Of a stretch of DNA of 21,891 nucleotides, positions 9,132-18,323 are shown piece after piece. Numbering within the stretch: position 1 is the stretch's first letter; every line of letters begins with the position of its first letter. The position numbers and the translations under genes were made by a program. The DNA is from Agrocybe praecox (taxonomy: Eukaryota > Basidiomycota > Agaricomycetes > Agaricales > Agrocybaceae). The notes beneath the pieces were generated by a model. The model was not told the origin of the DNA and searched no databases. It was given only the letters and a program-made list of their open reading frames with translations. The stretch lies in NCBI GenBank assembly GCA_964017145.1, contig CAXHKQ010000113.1:1-21891 (forward strand). Direction: 5' to 3'.

Positions 9132-9201
9132 GAAATATTAAAACCATAAAAGTACATACATATGTACTTTCTAAACGTGGTGGTTTTATTTGTAATATTT
9201 C
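9132..9201. repeat. 70-base imperfect hairpin
   Basis: An outer stem pairs GAAATATT plus TAAAACCA (from 9132 and 9139) with TGGTTTTA (9181-9188) plus AATATTTC (about 9193-9200), with a small bulge. An inner perfect stem pairs AAAGTACAT (9149-9157) with ATGTACTTT (9162-9170) around ACAT. The size resembles an animal pre-miRNA, but the large bulges and AT content argue for a decayed MITE. Confidence 0.5.
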
Positions 9202-9413
9202 TGGGCTACACTGCTAGATGAGGATACAACTTTTTTCACGATTTCTCAATTTATTCAAAATAATTCCATTTATCAAAATCTGCAGCATTGAAATGTTTGT
9301 GACTTTCTTCAACAGAGAATGGGTAAAGTTAATTATTTGTATTTCAGTAAAATTAGATGAAATATTTCGAGAAAATATTTGGAAACAATTTTTTCACTAA
9401 AAGTTTAATAACA

Positions 9414-10010
9414 ACCAGGATGCAATTTGATGAAAACCATCTTAAGGGCCTATAAATATACGTTTAAGGGCCTTAAAATAGTGGATCAAAACAGTGAAAA
9501 GGGTCTAAAAACCGTGAATTCTCAATGATATTTCCTATTAGTAATAGGTAGTAGGTTTAAAGACGTCGTTAATATAGTTCTCCTTGCTATTATGGTCCTA
9601 AGCACATTATTCCCTTTGAAAATGCAGTTCAGCAATACAAAATTTGAATATTTTCAGAAAAATTGGCGAAAATATTATGAGATTTTTTGTAACCAGCTTA
9701 TTTGCAATTTTGTTTAATAAAAAATTAAACATGTACCAGTATGTAATATGATGAAAACTTGCAGAGTGCCTAAAAAGAGCAAAAAGGGTATAAAAATAGT
9801 GGAAATACGGTAAAAAGGCGAAAAAGGCTCTATAAAAAGGGTGAATAAATTAAAACAAGGTCTAACGTCCAGAAAAGAGCAAAAAAGAGATGAAAGGAAT
9901 AAAAAGTAAGGTTTATTCTCCTCTCCATGTAAAAATGGGTCTAAAAATAAGCTAGAATGCAAAAAAAGGTAGTCAAATAGTGAAAATATGACAAATAAGG
10001 TCTAGAACAA
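9414..10010. repeat. Diverged two-copy repeat with purine-rich short units
   Basis: The stretch starting ACCAGGATGCAATTTGATG at 9414 recurs as ACCAGTATGTAATATGATG at 9735, an offset of 321. Both copies run into irregular short units such as GGGTCTAAAAA and ATAGTGAAAA. From 9760 to 10010 the plus strand is almost entirely A and G with few C. The minus-strand open frame across it (Phe/Leu/Ser/Pro-rich) reflects this skew and is not a gene. Confidence 0.6.
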
Positions 10011-10928
10011 GCAAGGCTCATTCGAATAGTACCTAAACATTCTGTAGGTTGAAAAAGAAAAATATGTAGTCCTTTTCTCTTAACTACCATTTATCTGACT
10101 ATATTGCTGCTGAACATTATTGCTCCGTATCGGGTCTATGCTTCAAGCTATACTTCAAAAACCAAGAGCATGTTTTTTACGATTTTAAAATAGTGGGGGT
10201 AAGTTTAGCCTCAAGTCGCTTGTGTCCAAAAATATAAAATTCAAAGTAGAACAATCTTCGTCACTTTCGGTTGAAGCATCATCACGCTGAGACTAGCGAA
10301 CCGAATGTTATGAAAGATCTCTCATATGTTTAGATCAGCACAATGATGGTTTGTATACTAAAGTTAACTCATTTCCGTTAACCCATTACCGATCGAGTGA
10401 TTTTCAACTCATTTGTACAAAAAGTGGTATTTTCAAGTGGTCGGTAATCTTCTATCTCTTTATCTATATATAGTTTTTGTGTGGTATATGGCGAGACGAA
10501 ATTCGTCGGCCAGCTATAACAAATAATTTTCTTTTATTCTCATTCAAACGAACAAAACCATTAGAAACCAAGAAATATCATCATGGTCATGGTCTCTATC
10601 ATCTGTTTTCGCGTGTTCAATAGATTGCATGTTTAAATGATTTTTTTAAAGTCGTGTGGTTACAACAGAGAGGCCATGCGAAACTTGTCCCACCATGTAT
10701 TCGTTAGAGATAGACCTTGTTTCCCATGAGAATGTTCATATAAACGATGAAACAAAAACAGTTTCGGGTTTACATCATTTCATCATTCGATTTTTTTCAT
10801 CAAGCGTTTCTGATTCTTAGCACATTATTGGGAGATCATCTCCCAAACACATATATAGCTATAACTTTTGTATTCAAGGCCCTACCGGAACGGAATCTAA
10901 AGGAAGCGTCCTATGAAATGCACACATT
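10011..10928. other. AT-rich intron DNA with minor palindromes
   Basis: I find no gene. Small structures are a 13-base palindrome GACGAAATTCGTC near 10495, flanked by TGGC/GCCA, and an ATTACCGA/TCGGTAAT pair near 10385 and 10441. Confidence 0.45.
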
Positions 10929-11318
10929 CACCCCGATTCACGAAACCAACTTGAAATTAGCTAGGCCTTATTTTGGCCTTCAAGGCCTTATTTCGTAATT
11001 GCGTGCTAATTTGGTATTCACCAAAGTGAAATTTTAAGTTCGGAAACGGTGCTCTGCAGCAGCTTGTACAGACCTTTAATATCACCTTGAATATCAGACG
11101 TATTCATAACCTCGAATCATGCACGACGCGACGTGATTGGTCGGAGCACGACGCGCGACGCACGAAAAGAGAGAGAGAAGAGCGAAAATGGTGGAAGCTT
11201 TTTCTTGTTTCGTGAATACCAAATAACAAGCGACTTGCTAGGCCTTATTATCACGACCTAGCTCCGACCTAGAAATTTCTGGCTAGGACCTTGAAATTTG
11301 GTTTCGTGAATCGGGGTG
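10929..11318. mobile_element. 390-bp MITE-like element with about 100-bp terminal inverted repeats
   Basis: The left end CACCCCGATTCACGAAACCAA (10929-10949) is matched perfectly by the inverted right end (11298-11318). Homology continues inward for about 100 bases on each side, including TTGGTATTCAC and AGGCCTTATT. The ends are flanked by ATT on both sides, a possible 3-bp target duplication. The loop is CpG-rich (GACGCGACGTGATTGG, CGACGCGCGACGC) and has a GAGAGAGAGA run. There is no transposase. It lies 299 bases upstream of the kinase 3' splice site. Confidence 0.8.
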
Positions 11319-11615
11319 ATTATTCTAAATTCAGTCGAATATCTTAATTTTAAAGGCCTGAAATTGCCGAGGCAAAACTTGCCCCACCTTACCCTACTGT
11401 TTCGAATTTTTGTTCAAAATTCCGAATTTTACGGTAAACTATTTTCGCATGCAATCACACGACACGACATCCCACACGTCGAAATTGCATACACTCACTC
11501 ACCCGCACCGAACCTAACCAGTTCCACAGCCACATTCACTCTCTCCACACTCTGACTGACTCGCCGCCCATCGCGTGGCCCATCTCTCCACTCTCCACCT
11601 TCTCCCACTCCCCCC

Positions 11616-11617
11616 AG
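11616..11617 (+). promoter_or_regulatory. 3' splice site of the kinase intron
   Basis: AG after a run of C and T; the following codons GTC ATC GAC TTC GGC give VIDFG. The upstream 60 bases are strongly C- and T-rich, and no competing AG lies between the tract and the exon. Confidence 0.92.
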
Positions 11618-13027
11618 GTCATCGACTTCGGCTCCTCCTGCTACGAAAACCAGCGCGTCTACACCTACATCCAGTCCCGCTTCTACCGCGCCCCCGAAGT
11701 CATCCTTGGCTTCAAGTACGGCATGCCCATCGACATGTGGTCGCTCGGCTGCATCCTCGCCGAACTCTACACCGGCTACGCTCTCCTGCCCGGCGAGGAC
11801 GAATCCGATCAGCTCGCCTGCACCATCGAACTCCTGGGCATGCCTCCCGCCAAGATGCTCGCCCAATCCAAGCGCACCGCCAACTTCTTCACGGGCAGCG
11901 GCCATCCGCGCTACTGCATGGCCGAGACGTTCCCCAACGGGCAGCTGCAGCTGCGCAGCGGCCTGTCGCCACGCGGCAAGGAGCGCCGGCCGCCCGGAAA
12001 GCGGGATTTGAAGACTGCGCTGAAGGGCTGCGACGATGCGTTGTTTGTGAACTTTCTGCAGGGCTGCCTCGAGTGGGATCCGGAGCAGCGGATGACGCCG
12101 GCGGTGGCGCTGAAGCACTCGTGGTTCCGGAGGCGGAGGCTGTTGCCGTTGCTGCCGCCGGAGGAGGGTGGTGTTGCTGTTCCAGGTGCGCCAGGAGTGG
12201 CTTCAGCAAATGTGACAGTTGGAGGAAGTATGTCGACCAGCGCCTCAACGCTGTCCTCGCTGGCCTCCATCGGAGGAGGAGCAGGTCAGCAGCAGCAGCA
12301 GCACCATCACCACCACCATCATCATCACCATCATGCCACCACGACCTCGACCACTTCCACGACATCTGCCACCACAACGACCAGCACCAACGATCCACAC
12401 CATCACACGTCCACGTGGAGTGAGCAGCAGCACCAGCAGCAGCAGCAGCAGCACCAACTTCATCAGCACCAGCATCACCAGCTCAGCAAGTCGCTGGTCG
12501 GCGTCAGCGGATCGGGCGGCGGATCTGCCGCCTCCGCAGCGGCGCACGCTTCGCCCTACTCGCTGAGCACGCACGTGACGCCCCAGCGCAGCAAGCCAGC
12601 TCCAGTCACAACTTCCGCATCTTCATCCACAAATGGCAATGCAGCAGCTTCCGCCTCAGCCGCCTCAGCGGCGGCCGCCATGCACGTCTCCGCCTATGCC
12701 ATTGGCTCGGCGACAGCGGCCCAGCAGAAGCAGAAGCAGCTGGCCGCGGCCGCCAGCTTTGGCGGCGGAGTGCAATCGGACACGCTGGCCGCCAAACTGG
12801 TGCAGTTGAGCTCGCGCGGAGTGACGGCGTATCATCCGCAGCATCAGGTGCCGCAGCCGCAGATGCCGCAGAATGGCGGTGGCGGATCGGTGCGGAATGG
12901 ATCGTATGCGAGGAGTGGCGGCGGAGTGGCGGCGACGGTGGCCACGGCGACGACGACCAGCAATGGCAGCAGCAATGGCAAACTGCCGCACATCCAGCAG
13001 CAGCACAACAATAGCAGCATCACATAG
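11618..13027 (+). CDS. smi35A: Class II DYRK kinase, coding exon 2, residues 722-1190
   Basis: Continues exon 1 in phase 0. It begins with [13 protein letters not shown] Asp is residue 724. The activation loop has the DYRK signature YTY (736-738), whose second Tyr is autophosphorylated during folding in this family. SRFYRAPE follows (APE 746-748), then [10 protein letters not shown] with Asp760, the CMGC-type insert around GHPRYC and [10 protein letters not shown], and RMTP with Arg879. The domain ends near HSWF (888-891), followed by RRRR. Residues 900-1190 form a low-complexity tail with Gln (945-949), an 11-residue His run (950-960) and Ser/Ala/Gly stretches. Mammalian DYRK2 (about 600 residues) has a much shorter tail, so the size is due to added low-complexity sequence. 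The frame ends at TAG 13025-13027, with C next. Sense codons continue beyond. Confidence 0.93.
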   Translation, partial: VIDFGSSCYENQRVYTYIQSRFYRAPEVILGFKYGMPIDMWSLGCILAELYTGYALLPGEDESDQLACTIELLGMPPAKMLAQSKRTANFFTGSGHPRYCMAETFPNGQLQLRSGLSPRGKERRPPGKRDLKTALKGCDDALFVNFLQGCLEWDPEQRMTPAVALKHSWFRRRRLLPLLPPEEGGVAVPGAPGVASANVTVGGSMSTSASTLSSLASIGGGAGQQQQQHHHHHHHHHHHATTTSTTSTTSATTTTSTNDPHHHTSTWSEQQHQQQQQQHQLHQHQHHQLSKSLVGVSGSGGGSAASAAAHASPYSLSTHVTPQRSKPAPVTTSASSSTNGNAAASASAASAAAAMHVSAYAIGSATAAQQKQKQLAAAASFGGGVQSDTLAAKLVQLSSRGVTAYHPQHQVPQPQMPQNGGGGSVRNGSYARSGGGVAATVATATTTSNGSSNGKLPHIQQQHNNSSIT

Positions 13028-13195
13028 CATCGAGAGAAGGTGGCAGCCGCCGCCGCCACGACCACGACGAGGCGCCACAGCAGCAGCCAGCCGCAGGCGA
13101 GTCCGGCGGCCGCCATGACGCGACCGAAGCCGATTGCGGCGTCGGCGCCCGCCAGTTCGGCGGGTGTTAAGCGGCAGACATCGCTGACGCAATAA
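13028..13195 (+). other. In-frame 55-codon extension after the TAG, readthrough candidate
   Basis: After the TAG the same frame stays open for 55 codons and ends in TAA (13193-13195), followed immediately by TAG. By hand count 44 of 55 codons end in G or C. The peptide continues the Ala/Thr/Ser/Gln/Pro style of the tail and ends with GVKRQTSLTQ. The base after the TAG is C, a context known to favour leaky termination in animals. In DNA this GC-rich, a stop-free run of this length would occur by chance perhaps one time in three, so conservation data are needed. A sequence error or polymorphism in the TAG is the other explanation. Confidence 0.35.
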
Positions 13196-13198
13196 TAG

Positions 13199-13665
13199 GA
13201 TAGCAGAAGCGGCAGCAGCAGCAGCGCAGCAATTTAGTAGCAACACAAACTAGGGAATAAGAGAACGAGAGAGAGAGTGTGTAAGTGAGTGCAAGCGCAA
13301 GTTGGTTCGGTTCGGTCGCCTGCGAGAGTGCGCAGTATAATATTTAGTATAGCGACGACCGCTCGACAGGTCCGAACTAGTTGGACACAGAACCGCACGC
13401 ACACGTACGTGATAGAATGGTTCGATGCTGGTTCAGCAGAGTAGTTGTTTAGAGACGCAATGATTATGAGGATGAGACAGGCGACCGGCCGACCGGTAGA
13501 CTGATGATGACGATGATGATGATTACTGATGACGACGATGACGTATACATCCATAGGAACGCAATTATACTACCCTAGCGCATTAGTTTGGAACATACGC
13601 GAAATGTTGCCCGTTTACGATTTGTAGGAAAAGTGAGAGTAACACAATAAATGTGATGATGCTGT
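13199..13665 (+). other. Proximal 3' UTR of the kinase gene
   Basis: After the double stop the sequence changes to AT-richer, non-coding DNA with a GAGAGAGAGAG run at about 13266 and a GATGATGA-type repeat at 13502-13544. It ends at a good poly(A) signal. It most likely forms the short 3' UTR isoform. Confidence 0.5.
13646..13651 (+). terminator. Proximal poly(A) signal
   Basis: AATAAA is followed within 20 bases by TGTGATGATGCTGTTTTG, a G/T-rich downstream element of the expected kind. Cleavage would be near 13660-13670, about 0.63 kb after the TAG. Confidence 0.55.
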
Positions 13666-13932
13666 TTTGTTCAATGAACATTCATCTGAAGTATTCAAAA
13701 ATATCGTGGAAGAAAAGTCGGGCCTGTGGATTAGTACGTCCGAAGAAAGACATCTCCGTTCATATCAATATCAATAGTTGGTTGATAGGCCACAACTTTT
13801 CACTGGAGTGGCTTAGAGCAATGTGTGTATACGGAATCGACAGATGATGAAATTATGCACAAATCCTTTTCATTGAAACCAATTTGAACAAACTATCTTC
13901 ATGGTTATTCCTTCGAAAATTCCTCCATGCGC

Positions 13933-14376
13933 AGTAACTCCCATAATAGTTCGGACACGCAGTCGTACACTTTTCTTTCTAATTTTTCAGGCGTTTGCCA
14001 AAATCTTTTTCGATGGAATTATCAAAAATATTATTCTCAGAAGTACGTTGAAGTATGTTGAAGAAAAACCCCTTGATAAAGATCAATAGATTCGTCGGAA
14101 AACAATAAAATCGGAAATATGGCACCAAATTCATGTTCCAAAAAAGTTCGGACACTGTGTAAATTTGGTCAGATTTGTGTACGGGGAAAAAACTAATTAT
14201 GCGCAAAGTCAACCATATGTTAAGCATGGTCGTATTATTCGTAAACGTAAAACTAGGTTGTTTTTTCAACATATACAAAACACGTCAGAGAATTTTTTTT
14301 TGAAAAATCCATTGAAAAAACATTGACAAACGCCTGAAAAATAATAAAGAAAAGTGTGAACTATTATGGGAGTAAC
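13933..14376. mobile_element. Foldback element with about 100-bp arms, Tc1/mariner-like motifs
   Basis: The left arm, about 13933-14041, matches the reverse complement of the right arm, about 14286-14376. Shared blocks include CTCCCATAATAGTTC, ACACTTTTCTTT and ATTTTTCAGGCGTTTG. The left arm has an extra block of about 15 bases. GTTCGGACAC appears in the left arm and again in the loop (14148-14157), where GTTCGGACACTGTG resembles a Tc1/mariner terminal repeat. There is no transposase frame. It looks like a composite of deleted Tc1-like ends; the family is inferred. Confidence 0.7.
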
Positions 14377-14463
14377 TATATAGAAAAATCGGTCTTCTCT
14401 AGGCGCGCTTATCCAAATTATAAGACATTTTTCAAATACAATAGAATAATGTCGAATGAATAG

Positions 14464-14557
14464 AACTGCATCATTACAATTTGTGTGTGACACTTTCTTT
14501 TCCCGCAAAACATAGAAGAAGCACAATATCGTGTATGTTCCAAATTGATGAGCTAGG
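14464..14557. repeat. Dispersed direct repeat, copy 1 of 2
   Basis: AACTGCATCATTACAATT at 14464 and ATGAGCTAGG at 14548 recur in the same order at 18117 and 18189. Each copy follows an inverted-repeat element by 50 to 90 bases, so both may belong to one decayed repeat family. Confidence 0.55.
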
Positions 14558-14585
14558 GCAAACAAAATGTTAAGATCAAAAACAA

Positions 14586-15180
14586 ACACACACACACACA
14601 CACACACCACAAGCATGTCTGTTTAGCCCGTACGTACACACATACACAATCCAGGATTAAGCACACACAAACAGAACGAAATTACAATGCAATCAAATCA
14701 ATTGGTCGAGTCTCTCTGATCGGCGACCAGAGAGCGTGAGGCGAGCAAGTCTAAACAAATGCTTGTACAATGTATCTCTAGCGCGTATAACCTAGTGCAA
14801 TTTTATTAGTTTTCCCTCACACACATGCACACGCACACACACACTGCCAAGCGCGTATCCTTCGAATGTGAGTGTAGGTGTGTGTGTGCGTTCCGTGGCG
14901 TGGCGCCATGTCTGTGTGTGCGTGTGTGGGGCGCCACGAGTATGTGTGACTTTATGTGTGATATTGTTGTGCGTTGCATGTGTATGTATAGTATATGTGA
15001 AAGTCCTGCGCTATGCATGTGTGTGTGTGTGAGAGGAATAGATCAATCATGTCACGCCAACTCTACGCATCATCTCACGTTAAATTGTATTTAGTTTATG
15101 TTTACATACTGAGCGCACGCATTTGCACGCATACACACACTCACACACACACAGAACGCATTGATCTCTATACACACACG
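14586..15180. repeat. Alternating CA, TG and CA microsatellite tracts
   Basis: A pure (AC)n run of about 11 units lies at 14586-14607, and CA-rich DNA at 14818-14846. TG-rich DNA runs from about 14870 to 15035, including a (TG)n run at 15019-15031. CA-rich DNA returns at 15118-15180. A small stem CTCTCTG/CAGAGAG (loop ATCGGCGAC) lies near 14713-14735. Short Cys/Val- and His/Thr-rich frames here are microsatellite artefacts. Confidence 0.75.
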
Positions 15181-15406
15181 ACCCGTCGCTATTCATTATA
15201 ATTGGACACATTTTGTTGGTCCATCGCTGTTCGCATAAAACAACGCACACAGACGCACACCCGGCAAAATCATATCAAGCTATCATTTGTGGCTTTGACC
15301 TCTCAGCACGCTATATTGACATGACCCATACCGCGTGAATGTATGTATATGTATGTATATGTGTGTAGCATCCAATTAGACATTAATGATAATAATATTA
15401 TGTTGA
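15181..15406. other. Noncoding DNA with TATG/TATA repeats
   Basis: TGTATGTATATGTATGTATATG lies near 15340, a simple repeat common in fly genomes. I see no gene. Confidence 0.5.
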
Positions 15407-15770
15407 ATGTGTGACGCCAGCAGAATCGACGAAGAAACAGAAAAGCGATGCAATACGAAACGCAACAAATCCGAATTCTGGCTGCGGCAGTGTTACTTAT
15501 GGTTTTATTTTTGCTATATTTTGGTCAATCGCACATTTCACACATCTCGCTCATATCCACCCACATCGGCTAAACATCGCAACGTTCAATCGAGAGCGCT
15601 TCCGTTTCGGTTCGATGATAACACGCACGAGCTCGAGTGGCTTTCCGCGAACGCGCATCGTGATTCAATTTCGGCTCGATTTGATTACGCATGCGATTTC
15701 CACACACGGTTGGTTTATGGTTGGTTCTGCGTCAGCCGGCGGCGAATGGCGTATGTGTGGTAGAGTGTAG
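15407..15770. other. CpG-richer patch with two overlapping non-ATG or unsupported frames
   Basis: Two plus-strand frames of about 118 codons overlap here. Neither has domain-like composition, a conserved motif or clear splice borders, and both look like results of locally raised GC. The patch might be regulatory or part of a long 3' UTR. Confidence 0.3.
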
Positions 15771-16032
15771 AGGGAAGTGAGGCAAATTTTGTATGTGGTG
15801 TAAATTATCTTTTCGGCCTCAGAAATGGAGATAGTCGAGGTCGAGAGCATTTTTGATTTATTTTGCTGTTTTTGATGTTGGATAATACCTAATGTTCAGC
15901 ATTGAATTATACGTTCTAACAAACACAAATAAAATTATTTTTTTCCCGTCGCTGGATATTGTAATAAATCTCTAGCAAAGGCGAATGGGTGCAAAAAGAA
16001 CCCTCCTTTTACTCTCGTTTTTAAAATATCTC

Positions 16033-16530
16033 GAAGCATTGAACTGATTCATGGGCATTATGTTCAACATAAACGTAGCTATATAAATTGTCAATCAATC
16101 TTATTCGATCATTTCGGAATCAATTTACAAATTACCGTTAAACTCGGATCAGTTGTCGTTCACAGAAATAAAACTAAATTTGAAGCTGTCCCCTGGAGAA
16201 ATGTTATGGTTGCGACTGTCGTACTCTCTGTTTTCGAAAAAAAAATCTTGAAGCATTGAACAATGTACAGCTGAATATTGTCTAGATAAATTGTCCATCA
16301 AATGCTTGCAACATTTCAAAAATGCTTCTAGAATTACAGCCGAGGTAGCTCCACCTTACTTCATTGCTCAATAAGGCGCAGTTAATTTTCAATTCGCGTC
16401 GTAAATTGTCCATTAATCGAATTCGAAATTTGTAGAATTACAAATCAAATTACAACCGTGGCAGCATCCACCTCAAACTCCCTACTACTCACTAACGCGC
16501 AGTAAATTTTGCCATTCGCGTCATTCGATT
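16033..16530. repeat. Three-copy degenerate tandem repeat
   Basis: GAAGCATTGAAC recurs at 16033 and 16250. AAATTGTC begins at about 16085, 16288 and 16403. In the last two copies it is followed by AGAATTACA, CC(G)AGGTAGC or CCGTGGCAGC, CACC, GCGCAGT and CATTCGCGTC-like blocks in order. The copies are of unequal length (about 200 and 115) and strongly diverged. Confidence 0.6.
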
Positions 16531-16544
16531 TGCGAAGCGCGGTT

Positions 16545-16990
16545 CAATTCGAAATAGTATGATGGCGGTAATAATAATAATCGTAGAGTCACACGCGTCG
16601 TCGTCGTCGCCGCCGCCGCCGATCAGCGGCGCGTGTGTGAATACATTAATTCAGCTGAAATGCTCGCGTCTTCGTGTGCGACATCGCCGCAGTTTCGGCT
16701 TGCGTGTGTGTGTATTTATACGTTGCGTGCAAAAGTCCGCCTCGGCGCCGCGGTGTCAAGGTTAGACTTTGTCGAGCACCGAGAGTAGTTTTGGCGGCGG
16801 CGACGGCGGCCTTTTGTGCGCCGGTGTTTGCGTGTTTGGTCGTGTGCGCACGCACACAGTTAAATTTGGACTATGAGGAATTGTCGCCGCACACACGCAC
16901 GCAGACAGAGAGAGCGGCGGCACGAACTAACGCTCGATTCTGCACAGTAATTTGCGAGTCGCAATGAACCGGCGAGCGCATGCGGAAAAT
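16545..16990. promoter_or_regulatory. CpG-rich block, candidate regulatory region or promoter
   Basis: CGTCGTCGTCGCCGCCGCCG, GGCGGCGGCGACGGCGGCC and many CG dinucleotides contrast sharply with AT-rich flanks. A GTATTTATAC box lies at about 16711, and GACAGAGAGAG, a GAGA-type motif, near 16903. The style resembles the intronic block at 7950-8480. It may be a promoter on either strand, an enhancer, or part of a long 3' UTR. No protein-like frame is present. Confidence 0.35.
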
Positions 16991-17294
16991 TCAAACACTT
17001 TGAATGTGGTACAGAGTGCGGTGCATAACAAATATTAAAATGATTATTTCTCCAACTTTCGTTAGACCAAGTGTACCAAGTGACACGAAATTGGACTACC
17101 CGTTTTCCCAAAATACACAGTAAATTTTGAGTATGTACTTTCAGAATCGGATCGATCCTGTAGCTGCAAGCCTTGCGCGAACATTTTCAACATGCAAGTT
17201 TTCGAATGTACCCTTAATTACCATTACCCTACCATTACCCTAGCTTCTAAAATTGAACCATACTTACGAGCACTGACACAATAATTGTAATTAT
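16991..17294. other. AT-rich DNA without recognisable features
   Basis: I see no gene or strong repeat. A short duplicated CCATTACCCTA lies near 17220-17240. Confidence 0.5.
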
Positions 17295-18063
17295 AGAGTA
17301 GATGCATGCCCCAGCAATCGGAAACTCGCTAAATAAAAAAATCTAAGATAAAAATATAGAAGGAATGGTCCGATTTTGATGCCCTATGGAACATAGGTTA
17401 TTATTGTCGTTTCAGGCTCAAAATTACGGTTATTTTAATTCAAAATTTCAATAGTTATAGCTGATTTTGTAAAAGTGAAATTTTCGCTAACTATTTTATG
17501 TTTTCTGTACAAGATATAACAAGTCTTACATTTTTTGTAAATAATCATTTTTCAGCGTTATCTGTTTGGAAATATAATGCCCAGCACGATTATGGTTTCA
17601 TATTTTTCAAAATGTCATTTTTTCATCGAGATACATGAGTTTTAGTAAAACTACACATATGCTCCAGCAATGGGACATTTTGCGCACTTCATACATTTAA
17701 AATACATGCTTCGTATATCATGTGCGTTTTCACAGAAATCTACCATGCATTTGATCATCTCTGAAAACATCGATAACTTTTCACGATTGATTCCTTAAAA
17801 AAATATATCGAATATCGTGTAACGCAGGCTATCGAAAAAAGTGTCCGATTGTAGGAGCACACTTTGAAACGACGTCAAAACATGCCTTCTGTTTTACGAT
17901 CCTAGCCGAGTTCCGATAATTTATACAAAAAATATTTGTATTGACAAAAGGTGGGGATGAAAATTGTATAACTAAAATGTTTTTAGTTTTTGAAAATCGG
18001 ATGGAAATACCATCTCAACGGGTGTTCTACGAAAAGTGTCCTATTGCTGTAGCATCTACTCTT
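17295..18063. mobile_element. Nested inverted-repeat element of about 770 bp
   Basis: The left end AGAGTAGATGC...CCAGCAATCGGAAAC (from 17295) is matched by the inverted right end, which on the minus strand reads AGAGTAGATGCTACAGCAAT then AGGACACTTTTCGTAG (18063 back to 18027). Two further copies lie inside: GCTCCAGCAATGGGACATTTT at 17661-17681 (plus) and the inverse of GTGCTCCTACAATCGGACAC near 17841-17860 (minus). The four copies are thus arranged as two plus then two minus. No transposase frame is seen. Confidence 0.65.
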
Positions 18064-18116
18064 TAAGAGACCACTACTTTATATTGGCGAGTAACTTAGA
18101 ACAATAAGCACAACAA

Positions 18117-18198
18117 AACTGCATCATTGCAATTCTTGTGTCAGTGGACGTTTGCTTACGAATAAAAAACTAAGCATGGTTGAAACTCATGAGCTAGG
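18117..18198. repeat. Dispersed direct repeat, copy 2 of 2
   Basis: This is the partner of 14464-14557. It opens with AACTGCATCATTGCAATT (one mismatch in 18) and closes with ATGAGCTAGG, with a diverged middle of slightly different length. It starts about 54 bases after the nested inverted-repeat element. Confidence 0.55.
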
Positions 18199-18323
18199 TT
18201 AGTATAAGTAGAACACATAAAATTGTGAAACTTTGAGTACTGCCCATCGCGACCTTTCGAAGTCACGCAAATCGGCTGGATTATTAAATTTGTATTTTGG
18301 CCGGATTCAAGCGCCGCACCCTG

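Larger units (their letters stand above)
4555..11617 (+). other. 7,063-bp phase-0 intron within the kinase domain
   Basis: The intron separates the catalytic loop from the DFG segment. It starts with GTAAAG and ends with a pyrimidine-rich CTCCCACTCCCCCCAG. CTGAC at about 11551 and CTAAC at about 11514 are possible branch sites. Retention would add only VKVKKKK and a stop, giving a kinase without DFG or activation loop. The intron carries a LINE relic, a minisatellite, a CpG-rich block and a MITE, described separately. Confidence 0.9.

Noticed and set aside
9714..9962. 82-codon minus frame with membrane-like Phe/Leu composition
   Set aside because: It arises from the A/G-rich repeat on the plus strand and has no conserved signature.
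11495..13246. Minus-strand and other-frame ORFs across exon 2
   Set aside because: High GC and triplet repeats leave all frames open; only the plus frame continuing VIDFG has family motifs.
14806..15201. Cys/Val- and His/Thr-rich frames
   Set aside because: Direct translation of (TG)n and (CA)n microsatellites.
15407..15770. Two overlapping 118-codon plus frames as a possible small gene
   Set aside because: No domain, no convincing start or splice border, and the two frames use the same DNA equally well.
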